A DNA stretch of 64,000 nt from Synechococcales cyanobacterium bin59.metabat.ball.084 (GCA_013297675.1 JAAFHZ010000004.1:1-64000); one strand, 5' to 3'; counted from the stretch's first letter, positions 8,632 through 18,436 are shown. Numbers and translations are program-made. Notes: generated by a model from the sequence alone, not told the origin.

Positions 8632-10257
8632 ATGAATACTGCTGACTCTCTTGACGATAAGTTCTCGCCGCGAACTTTCACCATCACCACCCCTCTCTAT
8701 TATGTCAACGGCTCCCCCCATATCGGCCATGCCTATACCACAATGGCTGCCGATGCTTTGGCGCGATTCAAGCGTTTACAGGGGCAAGAAGTACTACTGA
8801 TTACTGGCACCGATGAGCATGGCCAGAAGATAGAACGTACTGCGACCGAAGCCAACCTCTCCCCTCAAGCCCACTGCGACAAAGTAGTAGCCGATTTCCA
8901 GCAGCTTTGGCAGCAATACAATATCCAGTTCGATCGATTCATTCGCACCACCGATCCCCACCACGAGCAAATCGTCAAAGAATTTTTCCAGCGGGTGTTA
9001 GATAAAGGTGATATTTACCAAGGCCAGCAAAAAGGCTGGTACTGCGTAGCCTGCGAAGAATTCAAAGACGAGCGCGATCTGTTAGCCGACAAGCATTGCC
9101 CCTTACACCCTAGCAAAGTCGCCGAATGGCGGGATGAAACCAACTACTTCTTTAAGCTATCGGCTTACCAAGAGAAACTGGAACAACTCTATGCCGATCG
9201 ACCAGATTTTATTCAGCCCACCAGCCGCCGCAACGAAGTTTTGAGCTTTGTAAAAGGTGGCTTGCAAGATTTTTCTATCTCCAGGGTAAATTTAGATTGG
9301 GGCATTCCACTTCCCAACGATCCTAGCCACACCATTTATGTGTGGTTTGATGCACTGCTGGGCTACATTAGTGCCCTGGCCGAACCAGGTCAAAATCCTG
9401 ATTTGACCTCATCTATCAGCAAATGGTGGCCAGCTAATGTCCACATTATTGGCAAAGATATTTTGCGTTTTCATGCTGTCTATTGGCCTGCGATGCTGAT
9501 ATCGGCTGAATTACCCTTGCCTAAGATGGTTTTTGGCCATGGTTTTTTTACCAAAGATAGTAAAAAAATTAGCAAAAGCGAAGGTAACATCGTAGACCCG
9601 CTCCAACTGGCTCAAACCTACGGGGAAGAATCACTGCGCTATTTCTTTTTGCGCTGCTTTGAATTTGGCCAAGATGGCGACTTTAGCGAAGCCCGCTTTG
9701 TAGAGATCGTCAACAACGACTTGGCCAACGGCTTGGGCAACTTGCTGAACCGCACCTTGGGAATGGTAAAAAAATACTCAGAGCAATTGGTAGTACCCAG
9801 TTGCAATGTGGCCGAAATTCCGGCTGATCATCCCCTGAAGTCGATCGGGCAAGACTTGGGCAGCCGCGTGAGTAATCACTACGATCAACTGGCTTTCAGT
9901 GCTGCCGCCGAGGCCGTTTTTGACTTGGTGCGTGCCAGCAACAAGTTTATTGACGATTCTGCCCCTTGGGCAATGTTCAAAGCTGGTCAACAGGCTGAAC
10001 TGCAACAGGTTTTGTATAGCTTGTTAGAATCTGCTCGGTTAGCCGGATTCCTGTTGTCACCAGCGATCCCCAAGATTTCTACGGCGATTTACCAGCAGCT
10101 AGGCTTGATGATTGACTTTGATCACCTACAATCGACAGGGGCAACAGTAGATTTCAGTGCTCATAGCGCTTGGGGTTTTTTATCAGCAGGAGGACAACTC
10201 AATTCAGCTCAGCCAGTATTTGCTAAGTTAGAATTAGCATCTGAGAACTCAACGTAG
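8632..10257 (+). CDS. metG: Methionyl-tRNA synthetase
   Basis: 541 aa class I synthetase charging tRNA-Met. The HIGH motif appears as PHIGHAY near residue 28, the KMSKS loop as KKISKSEGN, and a zinc-knuckle region as CVACEEF...HCPLH. The C-terminus is a helical anticodon-binding domain without the dimerisation (Trbp111-like) extension that some bacterial enzymes carry. The ATG at 8632 lies 156 bases after the endonuclease gene. All motifs are intact. Confidence 0.97.
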   Translation: MNTADSLDDKFSPRTFTITTPLYYVNGSPHIGHAYTTMAADALARFKRLQGQEVLLITGTDEHGQKIERTATEANLSPQAHCDKVVADFQQLWQQYNIQFDRFIRTTDPHHEQIVKEFFQRVLDKGDIYQGQQKGWYCVACEEFKDERDLLADKHCPLHPSKVAEWRDETNYFFKLSAYQEKLEQLYADRPDFIQPTSRRNEVLSFVKGGLQDFSISRVNLDWGIPLPNDPSHTIYVWFDALLGYISALAEPGQNPDLTSSISKWWPANVHIIGKDILRFHAVYWPAMLISAELPLPKMVFGHGFFTKDSKKISKSEGNIVDPLQLAQTYGEESLRYFFLRCFEFGQDGDFSEARFVEIVNNDLANGLGNLLNRTLGMVKKYSEQLVVPSCNVAEIPADHPLKSIGQDLGSRVSNHYDQLAFSAAAEAVFDLVRASNKFIDDSAPWAMFKAGQQAELQQVLYSLLESARLAGFLLSPAIPKISTAIYQQLGLMIDFDHLQSTGATVDFSAHSAWGFLSAGGQLNSAQPVFAKLELASENST

Positions 10258-10356
10258 CCTTGTTAAGGAGTTTGTAGCTTCTTCAGCACTTCAGGTGCTC
10301 CCAACCATAAAAACTTTTTTTATAACCTTTTTCTAAAACTTTTTTGAGGCATTGTT

Positions 10357-10941
10357 ATGCTCAGTACTACTCCACCTAACCAAGGCGGCGCTTTTTCGCC
10401 GGAACAAGTCCTCGAAAATCGGGGGCGGGTGGCAATTTTCATTGATGGCTCCAATCTTTTTTATGCGGCGCTGCAACTCAATATCGAAATTGACTACACC
10501 AAGCTACTCGCCCGTCTTACCGGCGGTTCTCGGCTGCTACGCTCTTTTTTCTATACCGGAGTCGATCGCACCAACGAAAAACAGCAGGGCTTTCTGCTGT
10601 GGATGCGCCGTAACGGCTATCGAGTAATCGCCAAAGACTTGGTACAGTTGCCCGATGGCTCTAAGAAGGCCAATCTGGATGTGGAAATCGCCGTAGATAT
10701 GATGTCTTTAGTCGGCTGCTATGACACTGCCGTCTTGGTGAGCGGTGATGGAGATCTGGCCTATGCCGTAGATGCCGTCAGCTACCGAGGAGTTCGGGTA
10801 GAAGTTGTCAGCTTGCGATCGATGACTAGTGATAGTCTAATTAATGTATCCGATCGATACATAGATCTGGAAAATGTCCGCGAAGATATCCAAAAAACTT
10901 CCCGCAGCAATGGGCCAGGTAGCTCTGATATCTGGATTTGA
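10357..10941 (+). CDS. LabA-like NYN-domain protein (DUF88)
   Basis: 194 aa with a NYN (PIN-like) ribonuclease fold. The acidic active-site residues are visible in AIFIDGSNLFYA, NLDVEIAVDMM and VLVSGDGDLAYAV. In Synechococcus, LabA and its paralogue act in circadian output, repressing kaiBC expression; the biochemical activity is not settled. This protein is a member of the same family, but orthology to LabA rather than to a paralogue cannot be decided from sequence alone. A short GC-rich hairpin (AGCACTTCAGGTGCT) lies in the spacer after metG. Confidence 0.85.
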   Translation: MLSTTPPNQGGAFSPEQVLENRGRVAIFIDGSNLFYAALQLNIEIDYTKLLARLTGGSRLLRSFFYTGVDRTNEKQQGFLLWMRRNGYRVIAKDLVQLPDGSKKANLDVEIAVDMMSLVGCYDTAVLVSGDGDLAYAVDAVSYRGVRVEVVSLRSMTSDSLINVSDRYIDLENVREDIQKTSRSNGPGSSDIWI

Positions 10942-11001
10942 TTTTTAGTATTACCTCTACAATGTGAAAAGAAAAATACCCGCCCTAATTATCTCAAACA
11001 T

Positions 11002-12276
11002 GTGGCTAGTTTTCAGTTCAATATTAAATTAATAAATCCACGCCGCTGGCTTAGAATTAAGATCGCGGCTATCTTGTGCTGCGGTTTGATCTTGAGCGGC
11101 TGTGGTGGTGGAAAAAAAGACACATCCGCTGATAAACCAGTTGCTGAAAACCAGCTAAGTATCGATAACTTTAGCCTGGAGCAATCCAATGATCAGGGTA
11201 AACCCTGGTGGAAAATGAAAGCCAAAAAAGCTTCTTACACCATCGATCGCAAAGTTGCCCAAGTAAAAGATTTAGCTGGGGAACTCTACCAAGATGGTCA
11301 GGTAATCATGAAGCTCAGCGCCCAAACCGCCAATGTGATTCAAGATGGCGAAAAAATCACTCTGCGGGGCGACGTAACCACCACTGAAGTCAGAAATCAA
11401 CTGGTCGTGGTGAGCCAAGAGCTAGAGTGGCAGCCCAACCAAGATTTATTGACCATCAGCAAAGGAGTGCGGGCTACTCATCCCAAAGCCCAGATGACTG
11501 CCGATCGAGGTACCTACGTCAGTCGGCAGCAGAGGCTGGAGCTATTCGATAAAATCATCGCCGTTGCCCCCGCCGAAAATGTTCGGCTGCAAACCAGCTA
11601 TTTAACCTGGGATGTAGACACTGCCAATATTAGCGGTGATAAACCAGTGAGGATCGATCGATTCAAAGAAGGTAAGCAAATCGAACAAGTCAATGCCGAC
11701 AGTATCAGCTACAACATCAATAAACAGGTGGCCAAATTGGGTGGCGCTAGCAAAGTGAAGTTTAACTCCATAGAACAGGCCATGAAAGTCGAAGCCAACA
11801 GCGCAACTTGGGAGATTCAGCCCAGCATTGTGTCACTGCAAGACAAAATTCGCTTTGATGGCACTAAACCAGTACTGCGAGTTACTTCTAACAATGCACG
11901 TTGGAATATTAAGCAGCAGCTCATCACTGCCAGCAATGCCCTAGAAATTTTTGACCAAACCGAACAAGCCACCTTTACCGCCAACAGCGGCAGCCTAGAT
12001 TTAGCCAAGAACACTGCTGTTTTAAACGGCAACGCCCGTGGCGCTTCCACCCGCAACCAGGCCAAAATCCAAGCTGAAAAAATCACCTGGGATATCACCT
12101 CCCAACAAATCACCGGCAAAGGCCAAATTCGTTACCAGCAGACCGATCCCGTCCTCAAAGTAAACGGAGCTGAAGCCCTTGGCAAACTCCAAGACCAATC
12201 GGTAGTAGTCACCGGCAACGGCAAAGATTTTGTCGAAACCCAAATAATTCCTAGCCCCGAAAGTTCCAGCAAATAA
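11002..12276 (+). CDS. lptC: LptC-like lipoprotein of the LPS export pathway
   Basis: 424 aa. The N-terminus has a basic segment, a hydrophobic stretch and the lipobox ILSGC, so it is probably a lipoprotein on the periplasmic face. The rest is beta-rich with repeated units of the LptA/LptC beta-jellyroll type, for example IDNFSLEQSND followed by WWKMKAKKASYTID. Cyanobacterial LptC proteins are long, as here. The frame starts with GTG at 11002; an ATG two bases upstream is out of frame. It precedes ftsQ by about 40 bases and is likely co-transcribed with it. Confidence 0.85.
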   Translation: MASFQFNIKLINPRRWLRIKIAAILCCGLILSGCGGGKKDTSADKPVAENQLSIDNFSLEQSNDQGKPWWKMKAKKASYTIDRKVAQVKDLAGELYQDGQVIMKLSAQTANVIQDGEKITLRGDVTTTEVRNQLVVVSQELEWQPNQDLLTISKGVRATHPKAQMTADRGTYVSRQQRLELFDKIIAVAPAENVRLQTSYLTWDVDTANISGDKPVRIDRFKEGKQIEQVNADSISYNINKQVAKLGGASKVKFNSIEQAMKVEANSATWEIQPSIVSLQDKIRFDGTKPVLRVTSNNARWNIKQQLITASNALEIFDQTEQATFTANSGSLDLAKNTAVLNGNARGASTRNQAKIQAEKITWDITSQQITGKGQIRYQQTDPVLKVNGAEALGKLQDQSVVVTGNGKDFVETQIIPSPESSSK

Positions 12277-12315
12277 AAACACTGCTAAGATGAACACGAA
12301 CTTTTTCTGCGCCCT

Positions 12316-13143
12316 ATGAATACCTCCTTCACCAACGAAGAACTGCGCGATCGACGGCGGCAGCTTCGTAAAGAGCGACAAATCCGCACCCTGAAAGTTT
12401 CCTGGCAAGTATTGCTGCTGGGCGGCATCGTCGGAGGAGTGATTTGGGGCGTAACCCGACCAGATTGGACAATTAGCAAGCCCCAACAGGTCAGCATTGC
12501 AGGCAATCAGGCTCTTACCGAAAGCGCGGTGCGCAACATGCTAGGGCTGCGCTATCCGGCTTCTTTACTGCAAATTGAACCCCAAGCTCTCAACGCCAAG
12601 CTTTTAGCCCAAGGCAGTGTTGTAAAGGCCGCTGTCCATCGCGAGCTGATGCCGCCCCGACTGTATGTGCAAATTAGAGATAGATTGCCAGTGGCCGTAG
12701 TCGATCGAACCATTAACAGCAAAGTTACCAAAGGGCTGCTAGACGAAACCGGCCAGTGGTTGCCCCTCACCAGCTATCGATTAAAAGCTGAGGAAGTACC
12801 TAAGCTCCGACTCATTGGGAGCCAATCTTGTCCCGGCTGGTCTGAGCTATACCGGGCAATTCAACAGAGTCCAGTCCAGGTCAGCGAAGTAAACTGTCAA
12901 GATTCGCTGCATTTGACCCTAGCCACTGAAATTGGGATGGTGCGAATCGGTGAGTTCGATCGCACCAAAATTTACAAACAATTACAAAAAGCACATGAAC
13001 TACGCAATTGGCAGCAGTCCACAGCGCTAAAAAATGCTATCGTCGATTTAGAAAATCCTCAGTCGCCCAAATTGCAAGAAATCGGCGGTAAGCCAGCCAT
13101 TCCCATCATCAGTGAGGCTAAAACTCCCACCCCAATCAGGTGA
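12316..13143 (+). CDS. ftsQ: Cell division protein FtsQ/DivIB with POTRA domain
   Basis: 275 aa bitopic divisome protein. A basic cytoplasmic N-terminus (ELRDRRRQLRKER) leads into one membrane helix at about residues 32-50, then a POTRA domain beginning at QQVSIAGNQALTESAVRNML, and the FtsQ beta domain. It lies directly upstream of ftsZ, the standard order in cyanobacteria. The ATG at 12316 sits about 40 bases after the lptC-like stop. Confidence 0.92.
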   Translation: MNTSFTNEELRDRRRQLRKERQIRTLKVSWQVLLLGGIVGGVIWGVTRPDWTISKPQQVSIAGNQALTESAVRNMLGLRYPASLLQIEPQALNAKLLAQGSVVKAAVHRELMPPRLYVQIRDRLPVAVVDRTINSKVTKGLLDETGQWLPLTSYRLKAEEVPKLRLIGSQSCPGWSELYRAIQQSPVQVSEVNCQDSLHLTLATEIGMVRIGEFDRTKIYKQLQKAHELRNWQQSTALKNAIVDLENPQSPKLQEIGGKPAIPIISEAKTPTPIR

Positions 13144-13325
13144 ATCAAATCAAGCAGATTGAATTAAGATTGTTAAGAACATTTACTTTTTGTGCAAAAA
13201 TCCATCGATACTTAGCTAATGCCCGGTATTTTGGGTTTAAATATTCTATTTAGATTTACTCTTTATCCACTCCATCGAACAAACGGTTTCAGTTGGCAGT
13301 CAGCGCCTATTCAGAGCAATCAATT

Positions 13326-14498
13326 ATGAGCAAACCCAACCCCATTTCATACCCAGGATTTAATAACCCCATGTCTGGCAACGACCCAATGTTCGATGAA
13401 ATTGTCCCCAGCAGCGTCGCCAGAATTAAAGTGATCGGCGTAGGCGGTGGTGGGAGCAATGCGATCAATCGCATGATCGCCAGCGATATCACTGGCATCG
13501 AGTTCTGGACGATGAACACCGATGCCCAGTCACTCTCCAACAACGGTGCCAATCGACGGTTACAACTCGGTCAAAAGCTCACCAGAGGGCTAGGCGCGGG
13601 CGGCAACCCGGCGATCGGCCAAAAAGCCGCTGAAGAATCGCGTGAAGAAATCGCTGCGGCGATCGAAGGCGCTGATTTAGTTTTTATTACCGCTGGCATG
13701 GGTGGCGGTACTGGTACCGGAGCGGCTCCGATCGTCGCTGAAATCGCCAAGGAGATGGGTATTCTCACGGTGGGGGTAGTTACCAAGCCATTTACCTTTG
13801 AAGGCCGTCGTCGCACTAACCAAGCAGATGAAGGCATCGCCGCTCTCCAGAGTCGGGTAGATACATTAATTGGTATACCTAACGACAATTTGTTGAAGGT
13901 GATTTCTGAGCAAACCCCGATGCAAGATGCCTTCCGCTTTGCTGATGATGTGCTGCGATCGGGTGTGCAGGGCATCTCCGATATCATTATGATTCCGGGA
14001 CTGGTTAACGTTGACTTTGCCGATGTGCGGGCAGTAATGGCCGATGCTGGTTCGGCTATGATGGGCACTGGTACTGGCTCGGGCAAAACCCGCGCAGAAG
14101 ATGCCGCCAAAATGGCGATCGAGTCACCGCTATTAGAATCTTCGATCGAAGGTGCTCGTGGAGTAGTCTTTAACATTACTGGTGGCGTAGATCTGAGCTT
14201 GCACGACGTAAATAAAGCCGCCGAAGTGATCTACGCTGCCGTAGACCCCAACGCCAACATTATTTTTGGTGCGGTGCTAGATGAAAGAATGCAGGGAGAA
14301 GTGCACATCACGGTAATTGCCACTGGCTTCACTGGTGAATCCCAAACTCCACCGCCAGCTCTAAATAAATCAGCTCCTATGTCCTTGCCTAAACGCTCGG
14401 TTGCTCCCACTCCTCTACCGGTGCAAGAGTCTAAGGGCAATCAAAAGGGTGGACTGGATATCCCAGAGTTCCTGCAAACTCGTCAGCCTAAAAAATAA
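13326..14498 (+). CDS. ftsZ: Cell division GTPase FtsZ
   Basis: 390 aa. It shows the nucleotide-binding [13 protein letters not shown], the tubulin signature [14 protein letters not shown], the T7 synergy loop around [11 protein letters not shown], a variable linker, and the conserved C-terminal peptide [11 protein letters not shown] that binds membrane-tethering partners. An in-frame TTG 33 bases upstream would add 11 residues; I prefer the ATG at 13326. Two hairpins follow the stop before the tRNA-Asn gene. Confidence 0.97.
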   Translation: MSKPNPISYPGFNNPMSGNDPMFDEIVPSSVARIKVIGVGGGGSNAINRMIASDITGIEFWTMNTDAQSLSNNGANRRLQLGQKLTRGLGAGGNPAIGQKAAEESREEIAAAIEGADLVFITAGMGGGTGTGAAPIVAEIAKEMGILTVGVVTKPFTFEGRRRTNQADEGIAALQSRVDTLIGIPNDNLLKVISEQTPMQDAFRFADDVLRSGVQGISDIIMIPGLVNVDFADVRAVMADAGSAMMGTGTGSGKTRAEDAAKMAIESPLLESSIEGARGVVFNITGGVDLSLHDVNKAAEVIYAAVDPNANIIFGAVLDERMQGEVHITVIATGFTGESQTPPPALNKSAPMSLPKRSVAPTPLPVQESKGNQKGGLDIPEFLQTRQPKK

Positions 14499-14515
14499 TC
14501 AAGAAATCCGTTTTG

Positions 14516-14551
14516 AGCACCCCAGCCCTCCCAGCAAAGGAGGGCTTTGCT
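14516..14551 (+). terminator. Hairpin downstream of ftsZ
   Basis: AGCCCTCC (14524-14531) pairs with GGAGGGCT (14539-14546), extended by GAGCA and TGCTC on the outside. It has no T-run after it, so it may act as a transcript-stabilising hairpin or weak terminator. Confidence 0.5.
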
Positions 14552-14567
14552 CATAGCCAAGACAGAA

Positions 14568-14600
14568 GGGAAGCAGTCTAAGTTAAACTGCTTCCCTTTT
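14568..14600. terminator. Bidirectional terminator between ftsZ and tRNA-Asn
   Basis: A perfect 10-bp stem GGGAAGCAGT / ACTGCTTCCC with a 9-base loop, ending in TTTT on the plus strand. It is placed to end ftsZ transcription and, read from the other strand, the tRNA-Asn transcript. Confidence 0.75.
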
Positions 14601-14616
14601 ACTAATGATTTTAATA

Positions 14617-14688
14617 CTCCCCGAGCAAGATTCGAACTTGCGACCGATCGGTTAACAGCCGATTGCTCTACCGCTGAGCTATCGAGGA
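14617..14688 (-). tRNA. tRNA-Asn (GUU anticodon)
   Basis: The 72-base minus-strand sequence folds as a full cloverleaf: acceptor TCCTCGA/TCGGGGA with one T-G pair, D arm GCTC...GAGC, anticodon stem ATCGG/CCGAT with loop CTGTTAA, and T arm GCAAG-TTCGAAT-CTTGC. The discriminator is G and CCA is not encoded, as is usual in cyanobacteria. Confidence 0.97.
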
Positions 14689-15017
14689 TTGCGGTTACTG
14701 GGTTTAGGCCAGTTTTCCCATTATAACCATGCCTGGGAGTTATTGGCAAGGGTTTAATCTATAATTTCTTTTGAAAAATGCGATTACTATTCTCAGCGCT
14801 ATAGGTAGCGTAGTAAATTGATACACACGCTAAATTCCAAATCTCACGGATCATAAAGCAAAAATTATATATTGCAACTAGTGTGCTTGATCTAATACCA
14901 GATATGGCGTTCCCTTGGTTGGTCAATCCCCACATATCGGTGATTTCTAAATGCTACCAATTCAAGAATTTCCCTTAAATTCAGAATACAATATGACTCC
15001 CTGACAAATGGCTGCAC
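14689..15017. other. Spacer upstream of the CyRepA1 gene
   Basis: This spacer of about 330 bases lies between the 5' side of tRNA-Asn and the replication-protein gene. It is AT-rich, especially at 14850-14880. I looked for iterons, a duplicated tRNA end or an integrase and saw none. It should contain the tRNA promoter on the minus strand and the promoter of the replication gene. Confidence 0.3.
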
Positions 15018-18000
15018 ATGGAACTATCTACCCTAGACCCTCTGCATTATGCTGAGCTAGTAAAAGACAGCGGAATTGCACCTGGTTTAGCCAGCTTGAA
15101 TTTTCGATCGATCACTGGTGAGACTTGTTACGAGTACTTATTCATCTCCCCGGAGTTGCCCAGAAATAATGCTGGACAGGTAACTCCGGGCTGGCTGCGA
15201 CGGTACACCAACTGCTTAGAAGGCGGCTGGTGGTGTGCAGGCTTAGATCCTTTGGCCGACTGGCAGCCGATGGAATGGGGAACTTTCAAGCCCAATAAAC
15301 CCAAACGCAGCAAAGAAAACAAGCCGATCAAATATGAGCATCCGCCCCAGATGGCTACCAAGCTGTTTTGCTTGCGGGTAGATGGGGCAACTTGGCAGCA
15401 GGTAGCCCAACGCTACAAACAGGCTTTACCAGCAGGGATTACTCCCGACATCACCGAAGCGACTGGATTTTGGCAGTGGGTGATCGAACGCAAGCTGCCG
15501 ATCGTGATTTGTGAGGGGGCTAAAAAGACTGCTGCGCTGCTATCTCAGGGATATGTGGCCATTGGGCTGCCAGGGATCAACAGCGGTTATCGAGTATCTA
15601 AAGACCTAGCTGGGAATACGATCGATCGGCAGCTCATCGCGGAGCTAGCGGTTTTTGCAGAGGTCAAGCGAGATATTTTGATCTGCTTTGATTACGAAGT
15701 TAAACCCAAAACCCTAGATGCCGTAAACCGGGCGATCGCCCATTTGGGGGAAGTCTGCCAAACTCGGCAGTGCTCGGTAAAAGTAATTCGCCTCCCCGGT
15801 CCCGAAAAAGGTGTAGATGATTTCTTGGTGGCTCAAGGCATCGCCCAATTTGAGAAACTGGCAGCAGCAGCACTAGATCTAGAGACCGATTTGGCGCGGA
15901 CTCATCCTCACCATCGCCTCACCTATCCGGTGGCGGTTACTCTGCACCAACGCTATCTACAGCGTCTAGATTTTCCAGCGACCGGGATTGCTGGGGTGAA
16001 ATCGGCCAAGGGCACCGGTAAAACCACTTCCTTGATTCCGCTGATCGAAGCCGCCCGCGCTGAAAATCGGCCAGTGTTACTGTTAACTCACCGGATTCAA
16101 CTGGGCCGATTTCTCTGTGAGCGAATTGGGGTGAACTGGATCAATTCCAGCTTAGATCCCGGCAATAATTCAGCGGCTAGTTTGGGTCTTTGTCTAGATT
16201 CTTTGTGGAAACTCAACCCTGAGCATTGGTTGGGTGGCATTGTAATTTTGGATGAAGTAGAGCAGTCTCTCTGGCATTTGCTGAATAGCTCTACTTGCAA
16301 GAGCAAGCGATTAGTGATTCTCAAAACCTTTCAACGCCTGATTTTTCAGGTGGTAGCTTCTGGTGGCCTGGTGATTGGCCAAGATGCCGACTTGTCAGAT
16401 ATTTCGATCGATTACTTAGTAAAACTAGCAGGCTGCGAAATCGAGCCTTGGCTGGCGGTAAATGAGTGGCAGCCAGAAACTGGCTGGGAAGTGAACTTTT
16501 TTGATACTCCTAACCCCACGGCGTTGATTAATCAGTTGGAACAAGATTTATTAGCTGGCCATAAGTGCTATGTGACTACCGATAGCCGATCGGGTCGCTA
16601 TGGTTCGGATACGCTAGATCAATATATTCGCAATCAGCTTCAGCACTTAGAAAATCAATATACTAAAACGTTGGTAATTTGTAGCCAAACCACTAATACC
16701 CCTGACCATCCAGCGGTAGATTTTGCTTCCCAGATCAACGATCGAGCCACGGAGTATGATGCAGTATTTGTGACTCCTACTCTGGGAACTGGGGTAAGTA
16801 TTGATGTAGAACACTTCGATCGAGTTTATGGCTTGTTTCAGGGAGTGATTCCTGACCCAGAGGTACGACAGGCGCTAGCACGGGTGCGGGCGAATGTGCC
16901 GCGCTATTTGTGGTGTACCAAACGCGGTGTGGGGATGTTGGGCAGCGGCAGCAACAATTACCGCACCTTGGCTTTTTGGTATCAGGAAAACTACAAAGAA
17001 AGCTACGCTTTAATGTGCCCCAGCCAAGCTTTTGATGTGGATGTGCCGTTGATCTATGATCCTGTCCACTTACGGGCTTGGTCGAAGTTTGCGGCTAGGA
17101 TCAATGCCTCGATTACTCTCTATCGGGAATCGATTCGAGCAGGGCTGTTGCTGGAGGGTCATCAAATTATCAATATCGATGGTGATAGTGAAAGAGAAAA
17201 GCTAGTAGAGCTACGGCAGGCATTGGTTCTGGCGGCTAAGACTGATAAAGACCAGGCTAAAAAGTTGATGGGTGAGATTTTTGCTCTTCAGCAGCAAGTG
17301 GGTGCCAAGACCAAGAAACACCAGTTGATCAAAGATCAAACCAAGAATATTCAGCAGCAGGCTAAGCAACAGGCTGCCAATGCGGTGGCCAATGCGCCAG
17401 ATATTCGATCGGATCAATATCAATTTTTGGCGGGTAAGCGCTTTTTGACCGATGCTGAGCGCCAGCAGGTCAATAAATATATGCTGACACAGCGCTATGG
17501 GGTGAAGGTGACAGCAGATCTTAAGCTGAAAGATGAGCAGGGCTATTATGGCCAGTTAATGACTCATTTTTATCTGAGCTACCATTTGCAGTTTGCTAGT
17601 AACGATAAGCTTGCCCAGGCTTTTGATAACAACAATCCTGAGCAGCAGATTTTCTTGCCAGATATTAATAACTACACTTTAAAGATTCAAGGTTTGGTAG
17701 CTTTGGGTATTCCGGAGTTGCTAGATCCCGATCGACAGTTCACTTTGCAAGATCCTGATTTGGCAGCTTTGCAGCGGATGGCTTGTCTGTGTAGTCAGCA
17801 TATTAAGCGGGCGATCGGTCTCAATTTATCTTTGGATGGCAAGGCGGCTAAACAAGATAGTTCGATCGTGATTTTTGGTAAGTTCTTGGGTCTGCTCGGA
17901 CTAAAGTTGATATCTATTAAGACTAGCGGCAAGGGCAAGAAAAACAAAATCTACCAAATCGATCCTGAGACTTGGAACGATGGTCGTAATAAAATCTTTG

Positions 18001-18104
18001 CGGTCTGGAAACGCAATGCGGTCATCGATCTCAATATCTTGCAAGGCACTCCCGAAGCTCCAATCCTCAGCGATATCAACAAAGTTCCGGCAGGAGTTAG
18101 CTGA
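15018..18104 (+). CDS. Plasmid replication protein, CyRepA1 type (DUF3854 plus helicase-like)
   Basis: 1028 aa. The N-terminal third is a DUF3854 TOPRIM-like region (VICEGAKKTAALLSQGY at about 162-178 and DILICFDYE near 225). A P-loop NTPase/helicase-like core follows, with Walker A KGTGKTTSLIPL near residue 335 and Walker B IVILDEVEQS near 411. The C-terminal 350 residues contain a Gln/Lys-rich coiled segment. From memory this is the domain order of the CyRepA1 family, replication initiators of many cyanobacterial plasmids. Finding it beside ftsZ and tRNA-Asn suggests an integrated plasmid remnant or a chromosomal homologue. No partition or integrase gene is adjacent. The frame is intact. 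Confidence 0.85.
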   Translation: MELSTLDPLHYAELVKDSGIAPGLASLNFRSITGETCYEYLFISPELPRNNAGQVTPGWLRRYTNCLEGGWWCAGLDPLADWQPMEWGTFKPNKPKRSKENKPIKYEHPPQMATKLFCLRVDGATWQQVAQRYKQALPAGITPDITEATGFWQWVIERKLPIVICEGAKKTAALLSQGYVAIGLPGINSGYRVSKDLAGNTIDRQLIAELAVFAEVKRDILICFDYEVKPKTLDAVNRAIAHLGEVCQTRQCSVKVIRLPGPEKGVDDFLVAQGIAQFEKLAAAALDLETDLARTHPHHRLTYPVAVTLHQRYLQRLDFPATGIAGVKSAKGTGKTTSLIPLIEAARAENRPVLLLTHRIQLGRFLCERIGVNWINSSLDPGNNSAASLGLCLDSLWKLNPEHWLGGIVILDEVEQSLWHLLNSSTCKSKRLVILKTFQRLIFQVVASGGLVIGQDADLSDISIDYLVKLAGCEIEPWLAVNEWQPETGWEVNFFDTPNPTALINQLEQDLLAGHKCYVTTDSRSGRYGSDTLDQYIRNQLQHLENQYTKTLVICSQTTNTPDHPAVDFASQINDRATEYDAVFVTPTLGTGVSIDVEHFDRVYGLFQGVIPDPEVRQALARVRANVPRYLWCTKRGVGMLGSGSNNYRTLAFWYQENYKESYALMCPSQAFDVDVPLIYDPVHLRAWSKFAARINASITLYRESIRAGLLLEGHQIINIDGDSEREKLVELRQALVLAAKTDKDQAKKLMGEIFALQQQVGAKTKKHQLIKDQTKNIQQQAKQQAANAVANAPDIRSDQYQFLAGKRFLTDAERQQVNKYMLTQRYGVKVTADLKLKDEQGYYGQLMTHFYLSYHLQFASNDKLAQAFDNNNPEQQIFLPDINNYTLKIQGLVALGIPELLDPDRQFTLQDPDLAALQRMACLCSQHIKRAIGLNLSLDGKAAKQDSSIVIFGKFLGLLGLKLISIKTSGKGKKNKIYQIDPETWNDGRNKIFAVWKRNAVIDLNILQGTPEAPILSDINKVPAGVS

Positions 18105-18135
18105 AACTACCTAATCAACGACATTCTATACACTC

Positions 18136-18168
18136 AAAAATCCCCTGCCTTGAAGCGAGGAGATTTTT
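18136..18168 (+). terminator. Terminator after the replication gene
   Basis: AAAAATC and GATTTTT pair around an inner CCT/AGG stem with one C-A mismatch and an 11-base loop. The A-tract before and the T-tract after make it usable in both directions. Confidence 0.6.
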
Positions 18169-18217
18169 GTAATGAGATGAATTTCCCTAACAGACTTTCG
18201 CCGACTAATGTAAATCT

Positions 18218-18436
18218 CTAATCGACTGCCTCCATCGCCTCCGTAAACGAAGCGAATCCTTCAGTCCAACAAACTTTGTCAACGGTCTTCTCTTCAATTA
18301 AAAATCTATCCAAATAGTCTCAAAATCCTGGCTGATCTTTCACACTACCAAATACGGGACTGTTACAGCGGAAAAATTGTAAGTCTGGCGGTCCATCATA
18401 GTTTCCACTCGATTTTGATTTCTTGAATACTTTGCT
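18218..18436 (-). pseudogene. Remnant of a small protein gene with an internal stop
   Basis: On the minus strand one frame stays open for 73 codons except for a single in-frame TGA at codon 39. The reading is protein-like on both sides: ...NYDGPPDLQFFRC... before the stop and DYLDRFLIEEKTVDKVCW... after it, ending in FTEAMEAVD and a TAG. There is no start codon; the frame begins straight after another TGA. A TGG-to-TGA change would explain the break (...GF[W]DYLD...). I do not know the family. It fills most of the space between the replication gene and the HTH gene. Confidence 0.45.

Noticed and set aside
10352-10627. Alternative frame overlapping the NYN-domain gene
   Set aside because: The NYN frame has family motifs throughout; the other frame is a shadow.
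14617-18104. tRNA-Asn as the attachment site of an integrated plasmid
   Set aside because: The replication gene lies on the 5' side of the tRNA, no duplicated tRNA 3' end was seen to 18.5 kb, and no integrase is present.
18136-18168. End of an IS200/IS605-type element
   Set aside because: The hairpin with A- and T-tracts resembles such ends, but there is no TnpA or TnpB sequence nearby; a plain terminator explains it.
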